Shown: positions 52,364 through 60,706 of the stretch, in pieces | Numbering within the stretch: position 1 is the first letter of the stretch | How the letters are laid out: every line of letters starts with the position of its first letter | NCBI GenBank assembly: GCA_902364645.1 | Contig: CABJEP010000003.1 | Location: 1-64,000 of the forward strand | From: Coriobacteriaceae bacterium | Lineage (GTDB): Bacteria; Actinomycetota; Coriobacteriia; Coriobacteriales; Coriobacteriaceae | Reading direction: 5' to 3' | DNA: 64,000 nt | The notes under the pieces: model-generated | Seen by the model: the letters and a program-made list of their open reading frames with translations, nothing else | Told to the model about the DNA's origin: nothing | The model's database searches: none | Made by a program: the position numbers and the translations under genes

Positions 52364-53065
52364 ATGATCGAGATGAACGCTGTAGTCGCTGGCACTGAGC
52401 TCGACGCGGCGCGTGACGCGGGTCGCGAGGGCGTGTCCGCGGGCTGGTGCGCGTGGAGTGTGGGCGATGCTTCGCTGACGTTTTCGCTGGTTGTGCGTCC
52501 GGATGTGAATATGCACGCCTTCCACGGCCTACCGTTTGTGGCCGCGATGGGCATGATGGACGCGCTTGTGGGCACGGCATCGACGCCGGGGTTGGGCCTT
52601 GCCGGTAAGGTGGGTATCCAGTGGCCGAGCGATATCGTGTGCGGTGCGCCTGCGTTTGAGACGTCGTTCGCGCGCGTCGCCGTCAACGGCGGTGCCGGTG
52701 CCGCGGGCATGTTCGGTGCCGTGACGGTGGATATTGAGCGTTCGGCGTTGAGCGAGCTCGGTGTAGATGTGGCTGACGAAGCGCTGATCGAGGCATTGGC
52801 CACCGCTGTGCTGACCCGCGTTGACGCCTGGGCGGTTGCCGCCAACACGCCGCAGGGCGCTGCCGGCCCGCTGGCTCCGGTGCTGGGTGAGTACTTCGAT
52901 ATGGTGCCACTGCTGGGTCGTCAGGTCGCGGCGGTGTCGCCCAACGGTTTGCCGCTTGCGGTCGGTGTGTTTGCGGGCCTGGACATCTGGGGTCGCGCGA
53001 CCATCAAGACCGATGCCGGCGAGCAGGAGTTTCCGCCCGAGGCCGTACGGATTCGCGGACTGTAA
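52364..53065 (+). CDS. Biotin-protein ligase-like protein lacking the usual biotin loop
   Basis: This 233-aa protein looks like a BirA-type ligase without a DNA-binding domain: LTFSLVVRP, a LAGKVGIQWPSDIVCG segment that aligns with the KWPNDI motif, and a C-terminal SH3-like domain (VSPNGLPLAVGVFAGLDIWGRATIKT). The GRGR biotin/ATP loop expected before the first strand is replaced by SAGWCAWS, and KWPND by QWPSD. It may be inactive, divergent or use another substrate. It starts right at the folP-folK stop (TAGATG) and lies beside coaX, a common partner of birA in actinobacteria. Confidence 0.65.
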   Translation: MIEMNAVVAGTELDAARDAGREGVSAGWCAWSVGDASLTFSLVVRPDVNMHAFHGLPFVAAMGMMDALVGTASTPGLGLAGKVGIQWPSDIVCGAPAFETSFARVAVNGGAGAAGMFGAVTVDIERSALSELGVDVADEALIEALATAVLTRVDAWAVAANTPQGAAGPLAPVLGEYFDMVPLLGRQVAAVSPNGLPLAVGVFAGLDIWGRATIKTDAGEQEFPPEAVRIRGL

Positions 53066-53163
53066 CGCGAGGCGCCCGCGCTCAAAGATAGCGATGACAA
53101 CGAAGCCCTCTTCGGCCTGTGCCGGGGAGGGTTTCGCCTATCTGGGGAATGGGTTGCCAGCGC

Positions 53164-53206
53164 CCTATTCCTCAAAACTGAAAAATTTTCGTTTTTGAGG
53201 AATAGG
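53164..53206. repeat. CCTATTCCTCAAAA palindrome, copy 1
   Basis: CCTATTCCTCAAAA (53164-53177) pairs with TTTTGAGGAATAGG (53193-53206). It follows the biotin-ligase-like gene by about 100 bases and can act as a terminator. Confidence 0.75.
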
Positions 53207-53249
53207 AAACATGCACGATATCGCTGCGCTGGGCGTATTCGAGGAGTCT

Positions 53250-53291
53250 CTATTCCTCAAAATTGAAAATTTTTCAGTTTTGAGGAATAGG
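53250..53291. repeat. CCTATTCCTCAAAA palindrome, copy 2, overlapping the coaX end
   Basis: CTATTCCTCAAAA (53250-53262) pairs with TTTTGAGGAATAG (53278-53290). On the minus strand the right arm encodes the last codons and stop of coaX (Pro-Ile-Pro-Gln-Asn-stop). Confidence 0.75.
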
Positions 53292-54122
53292 CTTGGCGAA
53301 CGTTTGCGGGGCTGTGGCATCGGGCGTGCTCGACTTATGCCCCTGTTTTACCCCCAGCTTCTGCATGCGGCGGTAGATTTCGCAGATGCCCTTGATGGTG
53401 AGCTGCCCGTCGACCACATCGAAGGCATCGGTCGAATCGGCGACGATGCCCGCGAGACCGCCCGTGGCGATAACGGTGGCGTCCTCGCGTCCCAGCTCGC
53501 GCTTCATGCGCGCGACCAGGCCCTCGGCCATGGCGGCGGCGCCCATCACGGCGCCGACCTTGATGCACTCCTCGGTATCGCGGCCGATGGCGTGCTCGGG
53601 TGCCTCGAGCGGAACGCTGGCGAGCTTGGCGGCACGGGCGGCAAGCGCGTCCATGGAGATGCGGATGCCCGGCGCGATCGCTCCGCCAATGTAATAACCG
53701 TCCTCATCGATGACGTCGATATTGGTCGCGGTGCCAAAGTCCACCACGATCGCCGGGGCGCCGTAGAAAGTTTCGGCCGCAACGGCGTTGGCGATGCGAT
53801 CGGCACCTACGGCCTGGGGACGCGCCGCACGCAGCTTGGTCACGGTGGCAGTCTGCGGCCCGATAACGATGGCGTCTGCCGCGATGCGGTCGGCCACAGT
53901 GTGCCACTCGCGCGAGAGCTGCGGCACCACGCCGGCAAAGGCGATCGCGTCGACCGTGTCGAGCGAGAGGTCGTACATCTTAAAGAAGCCCATCAGGCGC
54001 ACATGGATCTCGTCGGCGGTATAGGAGCGGTCGGTGGGCATGCGCCACGACTGCACCAGCTCGTTTCCGTCAAACAGGCCCATGGCCGTCTGCGTGTTTC
54101 CCATATCGATAGCGAGCAGCAT
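53274..54122 (-). CDS. coaX: Type III pantothenate kinase
   Basis: This 282-aa kinase starts coenzyme A synthesis. Motifs are DMGNTQTAMGLF at the N-terminus, GADRIANAVAA, VVDFGTATNIDVI and GGAIAPGI, typical of the ASKHA-fold CoaX. I use ATG 54122, with GGGAG upstream on the minus strand; a longer frame reads through the tRNA. The last residues after about 268 (rich in Ser, Thr, Ala and Pro, ending PIPQN) come partly from a dispersed palindrome and are not conserved-looking. Confidence 0.95.
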   Translation of the reverse strand: MLLAIDMGNTQTAMGLFDGNELVQSWRMPTDRSYTADEIHVRLMGFFKMYDLSLDTVDAIAFAGVVPQLSREWHTVADRIAADAIVIGPQTATVTKLRAARPQAVGADRIANAVAAETFYGAPAIVVDFGTATNIDVIDEDGYYIGGAIAPGIRISMDALAARAAKLASVPLEAPEHAIGRDTEECIKVGAVMGAAAMAEGLVARMKRELGREDATVIATGGLAGIVADSTDAFDVVDGQLTIKGICEIYRRMQKLGVKQGHKSSTPDATAPQTFAKPIPQN

Positions 54123-54258
54123 GTCTACTCCCGGTGTCGGCGTAAAAGGACGCGCACCATTGTATACGTGCCGTCGGCGGCGCTCGGCTGCGATTCGTAT
54201 ACGGTGATAGGGGCTGAGGGGTTTAAATATGAAGGAATTATGCTCTACGAGATTTTCC

Positions 54259-54287
54259 TTGCCGTTTACCGAACTCCCACGTAATAT
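54259..54287 (+). promoter_or_regulatory. Promoter of initiator tRNA-Met
   Basis: TTGCCG (54259-54264) and TAATAT (54282-54287) are separated by 17 bases, 31 bases before the tRNA. Confidence 0.6.
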
Positions 54288-54318
54288 TCTTTCTTGCGCA
54301 CATGAGGCGCCCAGACAT

Positions 54319-54395
54319 TGCGGGGTGGAGCAGTCTGGTAGCTCGCCGGGCTCATAACCCGGAGGTCGTAGGTTCAAATCCTGCCCCCGCGACCA
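54319..54395 (+). tRNA. Initiator tRNA-fMet (anticodon CAU)
   Basis: The 77-base gene folds as a cloverleaf: acceptor TGCGGGG/CCCCGCG, D arm with GGTAG, anticodon loop CTCATAA with the three G-C pairs that mark initiators, T arm GTAGG/CCTGC with TTCAAAT, and encoded CCA. Base 1 is T against G72, keeping the weak first pair typical of initiator tRNA. Confidence 0.97.
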
Positions 54396-54404
54396 AGAAC
54401 TTAC

Positions 54405-54434
54405 AGCTCGTCGGCCTAGCCGGCGAGCTTTTTT
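54405..54434 (+). terminator. Terminator after tRNA-fMet
   Basis: AGCTCGTCGGC (54405-54415) pairs with GCCGGCGAGCT (54419-54429) with one wobble, followed by six T. Confidence 0.85.
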
Positions 54435-54483
54435 GTTATTTCGGGACCGTGTTTTCGGTCCAATTCTCGGCCTCTCAAACAAG

Positions 54484-54784
54484 ATCTCAATCCGTAACAT
54501 CTAGACCCGATTTGGGCGGCTAGGTGTTACAGATCGAGATATACCGGTGAGTTGGGTCACGTTTGTCTAAATCTGTAACACGAGGGACGGATTTTGCCGA
54601 GTTGTTGTTACAGATTGAGATTTTCCGCCGGGACGGTTTTGGTTTGTCTCGATCTGTAACATCTGGGGCCCAAAAGTGGGCCTAGCTGTTACAGATCTAG
54701 ATTGTTGAGGATGGGTTGAGAGGAATGTCTCGATCTGTAACAGGTAGATCCCGGTTTTGCTGAGTAACTGTTGCAGATTGAGAC
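54484..54784. repeat. Array C: four 57-58-bp palindromes at an exact 81-bp period
   Basis: The 530-base gap 54396-54925 holds units starting at 54484, 54565, 54646 and 54727. Each has outer arms like TCTCGATCTGTAACA/TGTTACAGATTGAGA and an inner stem of different sequence in each unit (CCC/GGG, CGG/CCG, GGCCC/GGGCC). The leader CTCGGCCTC before the first unit matches arrays A and B. Bases 54785-54925 hold the leader of the next gene. Confidence 0.93.
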
Positions 54785-54925
54785 AGACCGACGGGCCGCC
54801 CCGCCCCATCCACCTGCCGCTACCTGCTGTCCGCCGATTTCCGTTGCGCCGCTGTATTCCCATGCCATATCCTCTAGACAACTACGCGGCAACATCGCCG
54901 CCGCGCCTACAAGAGAGGAATATCC

Positions 54926-56956
54926 ATGACCGCACCTGCATCCAAGCTGCTCCAGCCCATTACGGTTGGCCCCCTTGAGCTCAAGAACCGCATTATGTTC
55001 CCGCCGCTGACCACCGGCTACGAGGAGCGCGACGGCTCCATTGGCGAGCGCAGCCTGGCTTTTTACGAGCGCCTGGCCCGTGGCGGCGTGAGCTACATCG
55101 TCATCGGCGACGTCGCTCCCGTTATGACCGCAAGCCCCACGCCCAAGCTGGCGACCGACGCTCAGATTCCCACGTTTAAGGCGCTGGCCGACGCCGTCCA
55201 CAAGCACGGCGCCAGGGTTGCGCTGCAGCTGTTCCACCCCGAGTACGACGTGCCCGGTGTCGGCCGCATGGTCATGGGTTCCATGGCTGCCGCCAAGGCC
55301 GCGCAGGAGGCTAAGGCCGCCGGCGACGAGGAGACCTTTGCCGCCAAGATGGCCGAGTCCAACGAGATCCGCAATCAGGCCTACGCCAAGCTGCACCACG
55401 ACATGCAGCACTTTGTGAACGAGGCGAGCGAGGAGCAGCTCACCCAGATCAAGGAGGCCATCGCTGCCTCGGCTGCCCGTGCGCAGCAGGCCGGCATCGA
55501 CGCCATCGAGGTCCACGGCGACCGTCTGGTGGGTTCGCTGTGCTCGGCAATCCTCAACAAGCGCACCGACGAGTACGGTGGCTCGTTCGAGAACCGCGTT
55601 CGCTACGCGCTGGAGGTTGTCGCCGCCATTAAGGAGGCCGCGCCGCAGCTGATGGTGGAGTACAAGCTCCCCGTGATTATGGAGAACCCCGACGGCACGC
55701 CGCGCGGCAAGGGCGGCCTGCAGCCCGACGAGGCCTGCGAGTTCGCCAAGCTGCTCGAGGGCGCGGGCATCGATATGATCCAGGTCGCGCAGGCAAACCA
55801 CACCGGCAACATGGGTGACACCATTCCGCCCATGGGCGCCATGCCCTACAACTGGACGCTGCCCGTGGCCGAGCGCGTCAAGGCCCTGGTCTCCGTGCCG
55901 GTGGCAACCGTGGGCCGTGTTGTCTCGGTCGAGGCCGGCGAGAAGATTCTGGAAGACGGCGCCGCCGACATCATTGCCTATGGCCGCTCGCTCATGTGCG
56001 ACCCCGACATTGCGCTGAAGGCCGCCACGGGCGAGCCCATTCGCGAGTGCCTCAACTGCAACAAGGGCTGCGTCGACGCAATTCAAAACCGCAAGTACAT
56101 CTCGTGCGTGCTTAATGCCGAGAACGGTGACGAGGCGACCATAGCCATCAAGCCGGGCGAGGGCGACAAGAAGATCGCCGTGGTGGGCGGCGGTATTGCC
56201 GGCCTGGAGGCCGCGCGCGTGGCGGCCAAGCGCGGCTACGACGTGACCGTCTACGAGGCGAGCGATCATCTGGGCGGCCAGATCGTGCTGGCGGCCGCGC
56301 CTCCGCGCAAGGACGAGATCATGCGCTCGGTCGAGTATTACGAGAAGATTCTGCCCGGCCTGGGCGTGAAGGTTGAGCTCAACCATGCTACTACCGCTGA
56401 GGACCTCAACGCCGCCGACGCCGCGATTGCGGCTGTGGGCGCGCACGACGTGGTCATCCCCGTTCCGGGTGCCGATTCGGACAAGGTCGTCTCGAGCTGG
56501 GACGTGCTTGCCGGTAAGGTGGAGCTTACGGGCCGCGTTGCCGTCATTGGCGGTGGCCTGGTGGGCACCGAGACTGCCGAGTACCTGCTGCAGCACGGCT
56601 GCGAGGTGGCGATCGTGGAGATGCTCGACAAGATTGCCGCGGGCGAGTCCGAGACCATTCTGCCGCTGATTATGAGCGACTTTGCCGAGCACAACGTGGA
56701 GCAGCACGTGAAGACCCGCCTGACCGCCATTACCGACGAGGGCGTGGAGGCCATTCGCACCACCGAGGACGGCGCCGAGGAGCCAGTGAAGATCGCCTGC
56801 GATTACGTGGTGATGGCCGTGGGTTCCAAGGCCAACGCATTTGACCTGGACGGCGTGACGGTGCCCGTGACCTGCGTGGGCGACTGCTCGGGCGAGCGTA
56901 CCGCCGATATTGCGAGCGCCATTCGCACGGCGTATCACGCGGCCAACGAGCTCTAA
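54926..56956 (+). CDS. NADH:flavin oxidoreductase, old-yellow-enzyme / 2,4-dienoyl-CoA reductase type
   Basis: This 676-aa protein has an FMN barrel (about 5-385) with PITVGPLELKNRIMFPPLTT, DAIEVHGDRLVGSL and YGRSLMCDPDIA, a 4Fe-4S site (CLNCNKGCVDAI...ISCVLN, about 372-392), and an FAD/NADH half (about 410-676) with IAVVGGGIAGLEAARVAAKRG and AVIGGGLVGTETAEYLL. This is the FadH/BaiCD/BaiH layout. Such enzymes reduce enoates, dienoyl-CoA or steroid/bile-acid enones in gut anaerobes. The substrate cannot be read. ATG 54926 has AGAGAGGAA upstream; no neighbours suggest a pathway. Confidence 0.93.
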   Translation: MTAPASKLLQPITVGPLELKNRIMFPPLTTGYEERDGSIGERSLAFYERLARGGVSYIVIGDVAPVMTASPTPKLATDAQIPTFKALADAVHKHGARVALQLFHPEYDVPGVGRMVMGSMAAAKAAQEAKAAGDEETFAAKMAESNEIRNQAYAKLHHDMQHFVNEASEEQLTQIKEAIAASAARAQQAGIDAIEVHGDRLVGSLCSAILNKRTDEYGGSFENRVRYALEVVAAIKEAAPQLMVEYKLPVIMENPDGTPRGKGGLQPDEACEFAKLLEGAGIDMIQVAQANHTGNMGDTIPPMGAMPYNWTLPVAERVKALVSVPVATVGRVVSVEAGEKILEDGAADIIAYGRSLMCDPDIALKAATGEPIRECLNCNKGCVDAIQNRKYISCVLNAENGDEATIAIKPGEGDKKIAVVGGGIAGLEAARVAAKRGYDVTVYEASDHLGGQIVLAAAPPRKDEIMRSVEYYEKILPGLGVKVELNHATTAEDLNAADAAIAAVGAHDVVIPVPGADSDKVVSSWDVLAGKVELTGRVAVIGGGLVGTETAEYLLQHGCEVAIVEMLDKIAAGESETILPLIMSDFAEHNVEQHVKTRLTAITDEGVEAIRTTEDGAEEPVKIACDYVVMAVGSKANAFDLDGVTVPVTCVGDCSGERTADIASAIRTAYHAANEL

Positions 56957-56982
56957 GCAAGAAAGCTATCGCGTATTGAGTG

Positions 56983-57018
56983 GGCGGGGAGTGCCGTATC
57001 GGTGCTCCCCGCCTTTTT
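56983..57018 (+). terminator. Terminator of the oxidoreductase gene
   Basis: GGCGGGGAG (56983-56991) pairs perfectly with CTCCCCGCC (57005-57013), followed by five T. Confidence 0.85.
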
Positions 57019-57049
57019 GCCAATAGAGTGTCCCTGATCAGCGGGTTCA

Positions 57050-57153
57050 GAAAATCCGAATCTTGAGCACCTGAAAATCCGAATCCTTAGAACATGAAAA
57101 TCCGAACTATATGAACACGAAAATCCGAATCGCAACTACCCGAAAATCCGAAT
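57050..57153. repeat. Five GAAAATCCGAAT repeats at an exact 23-bp period
   Basis: The 12-base repeat starts at 57050, 57073, 57096 (one change), 57119 and 57142. The 11-base spacers differ but all have AC at positions 8-9. The block ends 60 bases before the DUF4143 ATPase start. It looks like an iterated protein-binding site; repeats are too short for CRISPR. Confidence 0.95.
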
Positions 57154-57212
57154 TTGCTACAGTGGAATAGAAGAATCAGAAAGCAGGACCTGGAAATCTG
57201 CGGGGGTGGCTC

Positions 57213-58517
57213 ATGGCAGGTGAGAGGCTACATCGGGACGGATACATCCCACGTATCGTGGATGCGCAAATCGAGCGCTACCTTCACGTCTTTGGCGCGG
57301 TCGAGATTGCAGGCACCAAGTGGTGTGGCAAGACGTGGGCCGCGCTTGAGCATGGGGCGTCCGTCTCGTATGTCGACGAGAATCTCGACCTCGCGCGTGC
57401 CGACCCGGCGATGATGTTGCTGGGAGACCGTCCGCATATTATCGATGAGTGGCAGCGCGTTCCCCAAATTTGGGACTACGTTAGACACGAGGTTGACCGC
57501 ACCCGGGGTACGCGCGGCGCCTATATCCTCACGGGTTCCGCCACGCCTGCGTTTGGCTCAAAGGCGGAGGCGCCCGCGCATAGTGGAGCCGGCCGCATCG
57601 GCCGCGTCCGCATGCACCCCATGACGCTTGCCGAGACAGGCGAGTCCAACGGCAAGGTGAGCCTGGCGGGCTTGTTTGAGCATCGTTTTGAGCCCTGTCG
57701 GTGCAATGGCGATACACCGGGGCTTGTCGAAGCCGCTTGCCGCGGCGGCTGGCCCGAGGCGATCGATATGGTTTCGGCTGACGCCCAGCTCATCGCCCGC
57801 GAATATCTCAACACCACGTTTTCGAGCAGCTTTCCGGCGGTCGGTCTCGACCCCGATATTGCTCGTCGAGTCTCTGCATCGATCGCGCGCAATCTGGGAC
57901 AGGCAACCACGTATAAAACGATTCTTATGGATATGTTCGGTGCCGAGGAGGAGCCCGCAGCGTTTGCCGACGAGACCAAGGTGCGTAGGTACCTGGATGC
58001 CCTCAAAGGCATGTTCATTCTCGAGGAGGTCCCCGGTTGGGTTCCCGCCGCGCGCGACAAACGACGCTTTACCGTCAAGCCCAAGCGCTATCTGGCAGAT
58101 CCGAGCCTTGCTTGCGCCTTGCTAGGTATGTCCTTGCAGGCGCTGCTTGCCGACTGGCAGACATTTGGTCTGGTGTTTGAGAATTTGGTCATACGCGACC
58201 TTTCGGTCTACGCACGTTCGCTCGACCTGCTGGATAGCACGCCCGTGCGCTATTATCGCGACGATTCGGGCCTTGAGTGCGATGCTATCGTGCAGCTAGC
58301 CGACGGACGGTGGGCCGCCTTTGAGATTAAGGTGAGTGAAGATAAAGCGAGCGCCGGCGTCGAGAGCCTCAAGCGCGTTCGCAAGAAGGTCTGTGGAAAT
58401 CCTCGTTCACGCACACGCGAACCGGAGTTTATGGCCGTGATTGTGGGGGTGGGTGAGTACGCCCGCGAGGTCGAGGACGGTATCTACGCGATACCCGTGC
58501 GCGCGTTGGGGTGTTAA
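57213..58517 (+). CDS. AAA ATPase with DUF4143 domain
   Basis: This 434-aa protein has an AAA_14-type ATPase (about 15-150): Walker A VEIAGTKWCGKTWAAL, Walker B HIIDEWQRVP, and the sensor ILTGSATP. The C-terminal DUF4143 domain (about 195-390) includes GGWPEAIDM and a nuclease-like end, DSGLECDAIVQLADGRWAAFEIKVSED, whose Glu/Asp...Glu-x-Lys pattern recalls PD-(D/E)XK. The family is common in gut bacteria and has no settled role; DNA-related and toxin-like roles have been suggested. Upstream are five 23-bp repeats. ATG 57213 follows GGGGGTGG. Confidence 0.9.
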   Translation: MAGERLHRDGYIPRIVDAQIERYLHVFGAVEIAGTKWCGKTWAALEHGASVSYVDENLDLARADPAMMLLGDRPHIIDEWQRVPQIWDYVRHEVDRTRGTRGAYILTGSATPAFGSKAEAPAHSGAGRIGRVRMHPMTLAETGESNGKVSLAGLFEHRFEPCRCNGDTPGLVEAACRGGWPEAIDMVSADAQLIAREYLNTTFSSSFPAVGLDPDIARRVSASIARNLGQATTYKTILMDMFGAEEEPAAFADETKVRRYLDALKGMFILEEVPGWVPAARDKRRFTVKPKRYLADPSLACALLGMSLQALLADWQTFGLVFENLVIRDLSVYARSLDLLDSTPVRYYRDDSGLECDAIVQLADGRWAAFEIKVSEDKASAGVESLKRVRKKVCGNPRSRTREPEFMAVIVGVGEYAREVEDGIYAIPVRALGC

Positions 58518-58557
58518 GGGGCGGCACGCCGTGTGCCCGCTGCCCGGTGCTGCGGAT

Positions 58558-58586
58558 TGGTGCAAGTGGTCAGGTTTGTTTGCACC
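58558..58586. repeat. Short inverted repeat after the ATPase gene
   Basis: TGGTGCAA (58558-58565) pairs with TTGCACCA (58579-58586). The rest of the 243-base gap 58518-58760 is AT-richer toward its end and probably holds the promoter of the next gene; no clear boxes stand out. Confidence 0.4.
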
Positions 58587-58760
58587 ATGTCCTTGGCATA
58601 TGGAAGAAGCTGCTATTCGTAATCTTTAAGACATCATTAAGGCTTGCGCTGTGGAGCAAACCGCAGGTCAATGCTATTCTTTTACCTTATCGTATGGTGT
58701 TGTATTCTGCCTGAATTCTATGCCTACGAGCAACGGATTGATCGCGACCAAGCGGAAAGG

Positions 58761-59852
58761 ATGGCACGCCCGCTAGCAGGGCAAACGCAAGCGATGAGTG
58801 GCATGGACCGACATAGCGAGCTCCAGCAGCACAAGACGGCGGCCGAGTACCGCCAAGCTGCCGACGAGCACGCGCGGACCCTCAAGGATTTCTGGAAGGA
58901 TTTCCTGGTGAGCGGTCTGTTTGTGCTGGCCGCCATCGTTGCCATCTTTGCATGCCTGGCCTGGTTTGCCGCGAATAACCGAGTGAGTGCCACGGGGAGC
59001 ACGATCGCGGCGAAGGGCCCGCGGTTTGTGCTCTCGGGAACGCAGGGCGGCACGGCGGGTAAGTACGACACTCAGGACAACTACGCGTCGGACAGTACAA
59101 GCCTTGCCGTGAACAATCTTTTCAACCTCAATAACATGAGCGCCGATGGCGGTCTCTCTCCGGGGTCGGCCGGCCAGCTCCAGCTCAACGTCAGGCCGCT
59201 CTGCAATGACCTGCACGATATCACGGTGGAGATGACCTGGGAAATTTCTGTTCAGACGAGCGTTGCGGGCACGGGCGGCACTGCTGCGGATGCATCGAAA
59301 AACGAAGAGATCATCAACTCGCTTAAAGATTTGGTGCGCGGTCATATCCTGGTTTTTCAGGGCAAAGACGCCTCTGGCTTTTACTCGAATCCGCTGGTCC
59401 CTACGACCACCACGGTGACCCAGGACGGGGCCAGCGTCACCGTCATTACGCAGAGCTTTACCATCCCAAAGTCGAGCTTTTACGCTGCGGACTCAAATAG
59501 CACGACCGAAACCGTCACCAAAACCCTCTACTGGATTTGGCCGGAGCAGTTCAAGAGCTATGTTCACACGGGCAACGCCGGCTACGGTGGCAACCTTTTC
59601 GCTAACACAGGCGACGAGGGGGGATACACAACCCTCGTCGGCGACATCAACAATAACCACGCGCGCTATTTCCGCGCCGATAGCACGAGCGTGCCAGGTC
59701 AGGCGCCTAGCGCGGTTCCGCCTGTCGGAGCCGGCATGTCCTCTGCGGATGTGGAGACCTGCGCCAATTATTACAACAACGCCGACGAGATTATCGGCAA
59801 GAACGTCAAGTACATTCGCGTGCGCTTCACCGCCAAGGAGGCGGATAAATAA
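58761..59852 (+). CDS. Single-pass exported protein, possible TasA/SipW-type surface subunit (1 of 3)
   Basis: This roughly 363-aa protein has a cytosolic N-terminus of about 50 residues, one transmembrane helix (FLVSGLFVLAAIVAIFACLAWF) and an extracellular Thr/Ser/Asn-rich domain. The junction AWFAANNRVSATG recalls the AWF...N..VSA.G pattern of SipW-processed fibre proteins such as TasA (resemblance only). The start is uncertain: ATG 58761 follows GGAAAGG directly, and ATG 58671, 58794 or 58803 are alternatives. It is the first of three similar genes and a large adhesin on one strand. Confidence 0.7.
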   Translation: MARPLAGQTQAMSGMDRHSELQQHKTAAEYRQAADEHARTLKDFWKDFLVSGLFVLAAIVAIFACLAWFAANNRVSATGSTIAAKGPRFVLSGTQGGTAGKYDTQDNYASDSTSLAVNNLFNLNNMSADGGLSPGSAGQLQLNVRPLCNDLHDITVEMTWEISVQTSVAGTGGTAADASKNEEIINSLKDLVRGHILVFQGKDASGFYSNPLVPTTTTVTQDGASVTVITQSFTIPKSSFYAADSNSTTETVTKTLYWIWPEQFKSYVHTGNAGYGGNLFANTGDEGGYTTLVGDINNNHARYFRADSTSVPGQAPSAVPPVGAGMSSADVETCANYYNNADEIIGKNVKYIRVRFTAKEADK

Positions 59853-60692
59853 ATGGACGAGCAGCTTAATGCCCGCGAGCAGGGCGATATCAAACACAAC
59901 GAAGGAGCGGCAAACCCCGGCGGCAACGGGTTCGGCTCGCACGGCGAAGCGCGTCCGGCTGGCCGCATCGAGCGCATCAAGGCTTGGGTGAGCGACCACC
60001 GTCGCGAATCCCTGGCCATCGTGGGTCTGGTGGCCGTGCTTCTCGTGTTGCTGGGATTGACGCTCGGATGGTTCGTCGATGCCAATCGCGGCTCCACCGT
60101 CGGCAAGATCAAGGAGCCGGCAGAGCTCAAGGTGCTGGGCCCCAACGCTACGGCAGCCGAGCAGATCGACCTGAGCTACAACCCCGAATACGGCGATACC
60201 AAGACTGGCAGCACGGTGACGCTCAAGCGCCCGTTTTGCGTGCAGACGGGCGGCGACGGGTTTGAGCTGCAGCTTGCGAATACGACCAACATTAAAGGTC
60301 TCACTATCGAGCTGTATAAAGCCGAGAATCCGGGCCTAGGTGATACTCCCGACGTGAGCGGCACTGCGGGCGGCAAGCCCTATAGCTGGAAAATGTCTGG
60401 AACGGATCTGCTGAAGAGCTTCACGCCCATTAACGACCCGGGCGACGGCCTGGCAGCCGTGCCGGGCGAGGGCACAAGCGACCCTACATTCAAGGACTAT
60501 CAAAACGTCCAGCGCAACGCGCGCCCGCTCTACCGATACAAGAAATTCGGCAAAAGCGAACTCAACGCCAAGACGCTCGACGGCTCGACTGGCAATGACA
60601 CACTCAACTTTATCATCAAGCTTTCGTGGGACGAGAGCACCAAAGAGACCGACGTGATCTACCTGATAGCGCGCAACACGAGCGGTAAGTAG
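59853..60692 (+). CDS. Single-pass exported protein, possible surface subunit (2 of 3)
   Basis: This 279-aa protein has a polar N-terminus (1-52), a helix (SLAIVGLVAVLLVLLGLTLGWF) and an extracellular domain. The junction GWFVDANRGSTVG parallels the first gene, as does the later beta-rich sequence. Its ATG directly follows the first gene's stop (TAAATAAATG region), so the pair is co-translated. No enzyme motif is present. Function is unknown; a shared surface complex with its neighbours is inferred from order. Confidence 0.75.
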   Translation: MDEQLNAREQGDIKHNEGAANPGGNGFGSHGEARPAGRIERIKAWVSDHRRESLAIVGLVAVLLVLLGLTLGWFVDANRGSTVGKIKEPAELKVLGPNATAAEQIDLSYNPEYGDTKTGSTVTLKRPFCVQTGGDGFELQLANTTNIKGLTIELYKAENPGLGDTPDVSGTAGGKPYSWKMSGTDLLKSFTPINDPGDGLAAVPGEGTSDPTFKDYQNVQRNARPLYRYKKFGKSELNAKTLDGSTGNDTLNFIIKLSWDESTKETDVIYLIARNTSGK

Positions 60693-60706
60693 GAGAGGGG
60701 GCGCAC

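Noticed and set aside
54302-54523. Small plus-strand coding frame
   Set aside because: It reads across initiator tRNA-Met and its terminator.
54484-54784. CRISPR array from the 81-bp periodic units
   Set aside because: The conserved part is a long palindrome with a changing centre and 24-base spacers; no cas genes, and arrays A and B share spacers.
57050-57153. CRISPR array
   Set aside because: Repeats are 12 bases with 11-base spacers, far below CRISPR size, and no cas gene is present.
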